From JAJKIP01 sp040509055 (GTDB lineage Bacteria > Bacteroidota > Bacteroidia > Chitinophagales > Chitinophagaceae), in contig JBEVLT010000259.1 of the NCBI GenBank assembly GCA_040509055.1, positions 1 to 20,706 on the forward strand: a DNA stretch of 20,706 nt, given 5' to 3'. The first letter of the stretch is position 1. Every line of letters starts with the position of its first letter. Shown here piece by piece: positions 16,801-20,706 of this stretch. A model generated the notes under the pieces. The model was given only the letters and a program-made list of their open reading frames with translations. It ran no database searches and was not told the origin of the DNA. The translations under genes were made by a program, and so were the position numbers.

Positions 16801-18063
16801 CCCGCCCATTTTGTTGCCGGTGACAGATCCCCCTCCTTCCGCAGCAAAATAAATTAAAGACACTTCGGGCGACAGCGGCACAGCTGCTTCATTCGATGTA
16901 ATGACGACGTCATCATGGCCTGCCGGGTTACCGATCGTATTATCGGTAACATCCGTCTTCAATCCGTCTACGCGAATGCCTGTAAAAACATGAAAGGCGT
17001 TAAATCCCAGTTCACTGATCGTGATGTTCAGGTTACGTACCGTATTTCCGGAACATACGACCGGTCCCAGGCCAAAACTGTTATAGACCCCGATCCGGAT
17101 ACCCGCTACGGTACCACCACCCGATACGGTAAATGGATGACCGCCACATTCCGGTGCAGCTCCGCCTATGAAATTGTCCTTTATAGTCAGGTTAACGGTA
17201 AGCATGTCGCCTGCCGCGATACCAAACAGGTACGTGTTGCCGGAAACGCCCGACAGCATACGCTCCATGTAAATGCTGTTGTTCGTGACCGAGCTATTGT
17301 CGGCGCCCTGCTTCAGCCGGATGCCATAAGCGCTATCGGCATTGTTGAAAAAATTGAAAATATGATTGTGATCGATGATTGTTCCGCCGGTAGCTATAGC
17401 GTCCGCGGAAAAAATACCAATGGCCGGCATGACGGGATTAGGTATATCGGTCCGGTCGCGGATGGTGCAATAACTGATCGTATTGTTATCGTTTCCTTCG
17501 TTGCCTGTGGTAGCGCCCAGGCAGACCACGCCCACACCATCACCAGCGGCTTGCCCTTCAAGTTGCAGCCAGGTGAGGGTATTGTTTTGTGCATCGTTCT
17601 TTAAAAAAAACGTGGCGCCGGCATTGGTGGTGGCTGTATTGCGGATCAGCCACGCAATACCCCCTGCGCCCCCTGCCCTGCCATCAAAAATAAGGCGGTC
17701 AGTACCGTTGAAGGTAATGAGTGGCTGTGTACCCGGATCGCCGGCCGTGGTACGCAATGGTATACCTGCTTTGGGCCGGATGGTGACGGTCCAGTTGCCG
17801 GAATTATTAAACTGGTTGATGGTGATCGGAAAGGTTTCGCCGGTGGTGCCGTCATAATCACTATCCAGTTCGAATACCACATCCCCGGTGACGGTCATAC
17901 CGACATTATTGAGCATGGCCGCCACATTGGTCAGCTTTTTATAAAACGGCTGGCTGCTGCCCACCAGGTAGGTGCCGGACAAAGAGCTAATGGGGTGATC
18001 TCCTGCCCGGAGATGAAGGAAGCTGCATGATACGGCCAGGATAAGCAGTAACTGTTTTTGCAT
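13885..18063 (-). CDS. Secreted beta-helix/cadherin-repeat protein with T9SS sorting domain (module 3)
   Basis: The protein is 1392 aa. The signal peptide covers residues 1-20, leaving mature GDHPISS. The beta-helix-like half spans about 110-855, with asparagine-rich rungs (VTNNSIY, IKDNFIGG, VTDNTIGNP, VSNNTVGS, SCTNNTVAG, LYHNSIYIGG), ending APTIGAYE. Four cadherin-type repeats lie at about 860-964, 965-1073, 1074-1180 and 1181-1275. The first lost part of its TDxDxG calcium loop (it reads AEDDNTLVYS). The T9SS C-terminal domain is 1309-1392, with YPNPVTGKRF at 1314-1323. The N-terminal half is collinear with the module 2 protein, whereas repeats 2-4 match repeats 3-5 of the module 1 protein, giving a mosaic. 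It is a likely cell-surface protein with adhesive or glycan-binding function; no catalytic motif was recognised. Confidence 0.9.
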   Translation of the reverse strand: MQKQLLLILAVSCSFLHLRAGDHPISSLSGTYLVGSSQPFYKKLTNVAAMLNNVGMTVTGDVVFELDSDYDGTTGETFPITINQFNNSGNWTVTIRPKAGIPLRTTAGDPGTQPLITFNGTDRLIFDGRAGGAGGIAWLIRNTATTNAGATFFLKNDAQNNTLTWLQLEGQAAGDGVGVVCLGATTGNEGNDNNTISYCTIRDRTDIPNPVMPAIGIFSADAIATGGTIIDHNHIFNFFNNADSAYGIRLKQGADNSSVTNNSIYMERMLSGVSGNTYLFGIAAGDMLTVNLTIKDNFIGGAAPECGGHPFTVSGGGTVAGIRIGVYNSFGLGPVVCSGNTVRNLNITISELGFNAFHVFTGIRVDGLKTDVTDNTIGNPAGHDDVVITSNEAAVPLSPEVSLIYFAAEGGGSVTGNKMGGITVGGVQTSGRMGTLYGIQAGFNNYAPPSFTVSNNTVGSATISDNIRCISASIPMRFIGISMGMPVSISCTNNTVAGVYLGYSGANASSIPMTTGIWISWSPMALVDHNLVSDISSLSSTINQAGGAITPDPEPIFASFQGLLIQATSSIVSNNTIRRLRLTSTALMNGRSVDNSHVCGILLPGSKAEIYNNRIYDLTSANNPGASTSTIVSGIDAQTDNDWGNPTAIYNNLIALDNGTNNNNCEIRGIRFRMPNGAPYLTLYHNSIYIGGNAGIASNGAISAVMTWSKVKSTASSVANLIHRNNLLVNERTGGAGAHYIFRDVLNTPGTGWTTATSDMNVLITGNVNKIAVRGTADFDTTQWKTKSDAHSWFYGVSQLAPANLFVNPAAGDLGIKRSAGAYVTGKGTASSGITTDITGQLRSTTAPTIGAYEDVAQSTAPVITSYGGNASATLQVPENTTAVATVAAEDDNTLVYSLAGGEDAAKFTVNSATGELGFLAAPDFEQPGDANGDNVYLVTVQASDGDSPVVQRFKIKVTDANDHAPVITSYNSDAAVSLRVPENITGTIATVTATDVDKNTTITYSLVNEEDAAKFTVNPSTGALSFLAVPDYEQPGDNNSDNVYVVTAKASDGDSSATQRFKIKVQDVNDLAPVITSHEGKDVVSLQVAENTTTAVDTVAATDGDAGTVIRYSIVSSEDGALFTVDPVTGVLRFITPPDYEQPADGNHDNSYIVTVQASDGNFTATQRFGVKVTNINDSPLIITSTTQVPENTLVVTTLGATDADAGVTIGIEPEGDGALFSFDPATGILSFIAPPDFEHPADANGDNVYAVAIRMFDGALPTILKLNISVTDTDGPDARMTGRNTPEPQVQSTVVLQMEAVPGAKPKAIRVYPNPVTGKRFNLRLDSIAAGPYTLELCTTGGQFVCRQRLSHTGKSALYPVQLPASLAPGAYVLKLEGSSFRHTETLVVE
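14239..15486 (-). repeat. Four tandem cadherin-type repeats (module 3 protein)
   Basis: These encode residues 860-1275. The order of types is: LVYSLAGGEDAAKF type, DVDKNTTITYSLVNEEDAA type, TDGDAGTVIRYS type, and the terminal SPLIITST type. The last three occur in the same order as repeats 3-5 of the module 1 protein. Confidence 0.85.
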
Positions 18064-18140
18064 GGTGTAGCTTTATAGCGTTCGGGAAAATGGGTAGCCC
18101 GTGGTATACGGTGCGGTTTATTTACCGGTCTGCGGGCAGG

Positions 18141-18171
18141 GATAAGATTTGCCGGTTCAGGGATAAAAATA
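18141..18171 (-). promoter_or_regulatory. Conserved leader/-7 element of the module 3 secreted gene
   Basis: Identical at 30 of 31 positions to 10752-10782 of module 2. The octamer 18164-18171 reads TATTTTTA on the minus strand and is the candidate -7 box. It is exactly 28 bp from the first operator repeat and about 101 nt before the start codon. Confidence 0.5.
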
Positions 18172-18198
18172 AAAGTCAGCCCGGCGCAAAAAAGAAGA

Positions 18199-18252
18199 AG
18201 TAGACCTGTTGCCCCGGTTTAGTAGATGTGATCCCGCAATAAAGTAGATTTG
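18199..18252. promoter_or_regulatory. Candidate LytTR operator array, three direct repeats (module 3)
   Basis: Repeats begin at 18199 (AGTAGACCT), 18221 (AGTAGATGT) and 18243 (AGTAGATTT), exactly 22 bp apart. All three share AGTAGA. Relative to the secreted gene's -7 box the repeats would be centred near -43, -65 and -87. The third contains the regulator's TAGATTTG box. The first four bases (AGTA) match the module 2 repeats but the next ones differ (GA against TA), so each regulator may prefer its own array. Confidence 0.7.
18245..18252 (+). promoter_or_regulatory. -7 promoter box of the module 3 LytTR regulator
   Basis: TAGATTTG, an exact TAnnTTTG match, ends 31 nt before the ATG at 18284 and lies inside the third operator repeat. 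Confidence 0.65.
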
Positions 18253-18283
18253 CACTATTCGTTTTACCGCAACTCCAGCCTTC

Positions 18284-19033
18284 ATGCCGTATACCTGCAT
18301 TGTAGCCGATGATATCAGGGTTGAAAGAGAGGCCATCGCCTCGCAGCTGAGAAAGCTCCCGGCAGTCGCCGTCATCGCCGCCTGCGCCTCTGCCGTGGAG
18401 GTCATGGAAGTGCTGCGGCAGCAAAAAGCAGATCTTGTTTTCTCCGATATCAATATGCCCGACATCAACGGCATGGAGCTGCTGAAAAGCCTGAAGCACC
18501 CGCCGGCTTTTATTTTCGTCACGTCCCATACGGATTATGCGGCCGAGAGCTATGAGCTGGATGCGGTGGACTATATCGTGAAACCGGTGACGCTGCCCCG
18601 GCTGACCAAGGCCGTGAACAAGGCGATCGAGTACCTAACGGTCCGGCAGCAGGCCGCTGCACAACCGGCAGACGAGCCACCTGCTTCCAAAGGCGACAAC
18701 TTTTTCTATATCCGGGAAGACGGGCTCTATACCCGCTTATTGTACGACCAGGTATCGCATATCGAAAGCATGGGCGATTTCTGCAAGATCTATACCACGG
18801 CAGGCAAGACCCATATCGTGCTGGTGAGCTTAAAAAACCTGGAAACGCAGCTGCCGGCAGATCCTTTTATCAGGATACACAAACAGTTTATCATTAACCT
18901 GCAGCATATCCGCAGCATTGCCGCCGATGCGGTAGAGATGACAAACGGCCAGATGGCGCCCTATACGGCCTCCTACAAGCAGCACCTGCTGGACAGGACG
19001 GTCAACATGAAGCTGATCACCCGCTTTGTTTAA
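18284..19033 (+). CDS. LytTR-family response regulator (module 3)
   Basis: The protein is 249 aa, two residues shorter than its paralogs because of a shorter receiver-LytTR linker. The receiver domain has D9/D10, phospho-acceptor D55 in FSDINMPD, Thr in FVTSHTDY and Lys in DYIVKP. The LytTR domain runs from FFYIREDGLYTRLLY to LLDRTVNMKLITRF. The stretch encoding SYELDAVDYIVKPVTLPRL is the same in all three regulators, suggesting a shared output surface or recent conversion. Its start fits the TAGATTTG promoter 31 nt upstream. It is divergent from the module 3 secreted gene and convergent, with overlapping stop codons, with kinase 3. Confidence 0.93.
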   Translation: MPYTCIVADDIRVEREAIASQLRKLPAVAVIAACASAVEVMEVLRQQKADLVFSDINMPDINGMELLKSLKHPPAFIFVTSHTDYAAESYELDAVDYIVKPVTLPRLTKAVNKAIEYLTVRQQAAAQPADEPPASKGDNFFYIREDGLYTRLLYDQVSHIESMGDFCKIYTTAGKTHIVLVSLKNLETQLPADPFIRIHKQFIINLQHIRSIAADAVEMTNGQMAPYTASYKQHLLDRTVNMKLITRFV

Positions 19034-20706
19034 GCAGGCAGCCGGACAAAAAATACGGTGCCCTTACCCGGCTCGCTTTCCACCTGCAGTGTGCCTTTCA
19101 TCATTTCAATGAATGTGGCGCACAGGTACACCCCCAGTCCCACGCCTTTTTCACCGGCTGTGCCCATGGTATCCTGCAACACCTGCAAATGCGTGGCCGC
19201 ATTGATCTTGCTGACCTGGTCCGCTGTCATACCGATACCGGTGTCTTTGACCTTGATCGTGACATCCGTTCCCGTGTGCCCGGCACCGACGGTAACGACC
19301 CCGGCAGGATGGCTGTATTTGATCGCGTTGCCCAGGAGGTTGCGGAGCACCACCTGCAGCATATATTTATCCGCAGCGGCATGGATATCTGGAGAAATAT
19401 CATTGATCACCGTTATACCCTTTTCTTCTGCCGACCCGGCCGTATTGGCAATTGCGGTGGCGGTGATCTCCCGTATCGCTACGCTTTTTACCGAGGGCCG
19501 GAATCCCTGCAGCTGGCTGGCGGCCCAGCTCAGCAGATTTTCCATCATGGCCGAAGTACTGGCCAGGCTTTTTTTGAGCGGGTAGGAATATTCCAGTAAC
19601 GATGCTTTGGATATATCTCCCTCTTCGAGCAGGTAAATAAACGAGGATAATGAATTTACCGGCGACCGCATATCGTGGCTGATAATGCTGAACAGCCTGT
19701 TTTTGACATGGTTCAGCTGCTCCAGTTCCTCTTTCTGCTGCTCCAGCGCGCCCTTCTGCTGCTCCAATTCTCCTTTCTGCACCGATATCAACCGGTTCAG
19801 CCGGGCCGTTTTGCGAAAGATGTAATAGATGAATGCAATGACCAGGAGCGCGATCACCGACAGGCTGACCGTGATCAGGAGATAGGTTTTATTGAGCTGG
19901 TTGCTTTTCTTCAGCAGGGCGATCTCGAGCTGCTGCTCCCGGTCCCTCACCTGCCTGGAAATATCTTCCTGCGACAGGACGTTTTCCGCATGGGTGGCAG
20001 AGTCACGCATCGTAATAAAAGCCTGATAATGCCTGAATTCCTTCAACGGCTGACCGGCATGTTTGTAGTAAGCGGCCATCAGCCTGTTCCATGACAGGGT
20101 GGCCGCCGGATTGGCCATCGTATCCAGGCCTGTTTTCAATTGCTGCAGCAGGGTAAACATGTCGGCATACCGGTTTTGCCGCCCGTATACTTCGGCCAGC
20201 TGCGCCTGTACCAGCTGGGCATCCGGCTTATCATATCCTTTCCCACCATTAATAGCCAGGCTTTTTTTAAACAAAGTAGCGGCTGTATCGAGGCTGTTCC
20301 GGGCCACATACACTTTGCCCAGGTTGCCCCATGCCACTGCCTGCGCCATCTCCCGCATATAAAGCGGAAGCGGGTCATGGGTTTGCTCTACGACGGCAAG
20401 CGCCTTGTTAAAATAGGCCAGGGCGCTATCGTATTGCCTTGTTTTCACATAGCACAACCCGATGTTACCGGCGACTTCCTGCTGCTTGTAAGCGATCGCC
20501 CTGCTGCAGGAACCATATTGATCAAACGACTCCTTGAAAGAGCCCGCGCTCTCTGTATATTTCTGCTGGCGGTACAGCACCATCCCCAGGTTATAGCTGT
20601 AATCGCCGATCTCGCAAGGCGTCAGGTACTTCGCCGCCCATTGCTTGGCCCTGAGATAATAGTCATACGACTGGCTATAATTTCCCTGCAAAAGCAACAG
20701 CTCCCC
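19030..20706 (-). CDS. TPR-containing HisKA sensor histidine kinase (module 3), 5' end outside the window
   Basis: The frame is open to the right edge, with no genuine start inside the window. Alignment with kinases 1 and 2 implies about 120 N-terminal residues (signal sequence and first part of the sensor) are missing. Visible parts are TPR-like hairpins, a membrane helix (TYLLITVSLSVIALLVIAF) and a coiled coil of three heptads (QKGELEQ, QKGALEQ, QKEELEQ). Next come the DHp helix with SHDMRSPVN, an N box NLLGNAIKYS, DTGIGM and GVGLGV. The position four after the histidine is Ser. The three sensor cysteines conserved in kinases 1 and 2 are present (TPCEI, GSCSR, GLCYV). Its stop overlaps the module 3 regulator stop (19030-19033). 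A TTG at 20695-20697 is internal: the upstream codons continue the paralog alignment. Confidence 0.92.
   Translation of the reverse strand, partial: GELLLLQGNYSQSYDYYLRAKQWAAKYLTPCEIGDYSYNLGMVLYRQQKYTESAGSFKESFDQYGSCSRAIAYKQQEVAGNIGLCYVKTRQYDSALAYFNKALAVVEQTHDPLPLYMREMAQAVAWGNLGKVYVARNSLDTAATLFKKSLAINGGKGYDKPDAQLVQAQLAEVYGRQNRYADMFTLLQQLKTGLDTMANPAATLSWNRLMAAYYKHAGQPLKEFRHYQAFITMRDSATHAENVLSQEDISRQVRDREQQLEIALLKKSNQLNKTYLLITVSLSVIALLVIAFIYYIFRKTARLNRLISVQKGELEQQKGALEQQKEELEQLNHVKNRLFSIISHDMRSPVNSLSSFIYLLEEGDISKASLLEYSYPLKKSLASTSAMMENLLSWAASQLQGFRPSVKSVAIREITATAIANTAGSAEEKGITVINDISPDIHAAADKYMLQVVLRNLLGNAIKYSHPAGVVTVGAGHTGTDVTIKVKDTGIGMTADQVSKINAATHLQVLQDTMGTAGEKGVGLGVYLCATFIEMMKGTLQVESEPGKGTVFFVRLPA
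19717..19779 (-). repeat. Three 21-bp heptad repeats in the kinase 3 coiled coil
   Basis: The units encode QKGELEQ, QKGALEQ and QKEELEQ. On the plus strand TCCAG or TCCAA recurs at 19721, 19742 and 19763, a 21-bp period. The unit nearest the phosphorylated histidine (QKEELEQLNHVKN) is the one most like kinase 2. Confidence 0.85.

Larger units (their letters stand above)
13831..20706. repeat. Module 3 of three tandem modules, cut by the window edge
   Basis: Same gene order as modules 1 and 2. The kinase runs off the right edge, so its upstream block and any fourth module lie outside the window. Confidence 0.85.

Noticed and set aside
18199..18252. Short evenly spaced repeats considered as CRISPR
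   Set aside because: The repeats are under 10 bp and only three per array, with spacing of two helical turns and promoter overlap; this is an operator layout.

Overview
This window most likely comes from a member of the Bacteroidota, probably a Chitinophagaceae-like genus. The evidence is three large secreted proteins ending in type A type IX secretion (T9SS) sorting domains, promoter boxes of the TAnnTTTG class, start codons without Shine-Dalgarno sequences, and TPR histidine kinases paired with LytTR response regulators. I see no tRNA, rRNA, CRISPR array, transposase or phage gene. No intergenic gap exceeds about 220 bp.

Layout. At the left edge is a small leftward gene for a Coq4-like membrane-associated protein (32-640). 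The rest is one module present in three tandem copies: module 1 (about 695-6400), module 2 (about 6467-13764) and module 3 (13831 to beyond the right edge). Each module has the same order. (i) A leftward gene encodes a large secreted protein with cadherin-type repeats and a T9SS C-terminal domain, followed by a near-identical intrinsic terminator. (ii) A divergent, rightward gene encodes a 249-251 aa REC-LytTR response regulator. (iii) A leftward gene encodes a TPR/transmembrane HisKA histidine kinase, convergent with the regulator gene so that their stop codons overlap. The secreted proteins of modules 2 and 3 (1390 and 1392 aa) have a long parallel beta-helix N-terminal half. That of module 1 (869 aa) has cadherin-like beta-sandwich domains there instead.

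Most interesting signal. Each of the three divergent intergenic regions carries three direct repeats (consensus about AGTAKA) with a 21-22 bp period, the geometry known for LytTR-family binding sites. In all three the array starts exactly 28 bp from a TAAAAATA block, read as TATTTTTA on the minus strand, that is the candidate -7 box of the secreted-protein gene. The last repeat overlaps the TAGATTTG promoter box of the regulator gene. The simplest model is that each kinase senses a surface or envelope signal and phosphorylates its regulator. The regulator then binds the array, switching on the adjacent surface protein from an upstream position and controlling its own promoter by overlap.

The three copies have diverged in informative ways: the N-terminal domain of the secreted protein is swapped, cadherin repeats are shuffled among paralogs, and the kinase coiled coil differs by exact heptad units (1, 2 and 3 copies). 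The locus therefore looks like a self-regulated, expandable family of surface proteins. Its function is not known to me, and the regulatory model is inference from sequence.
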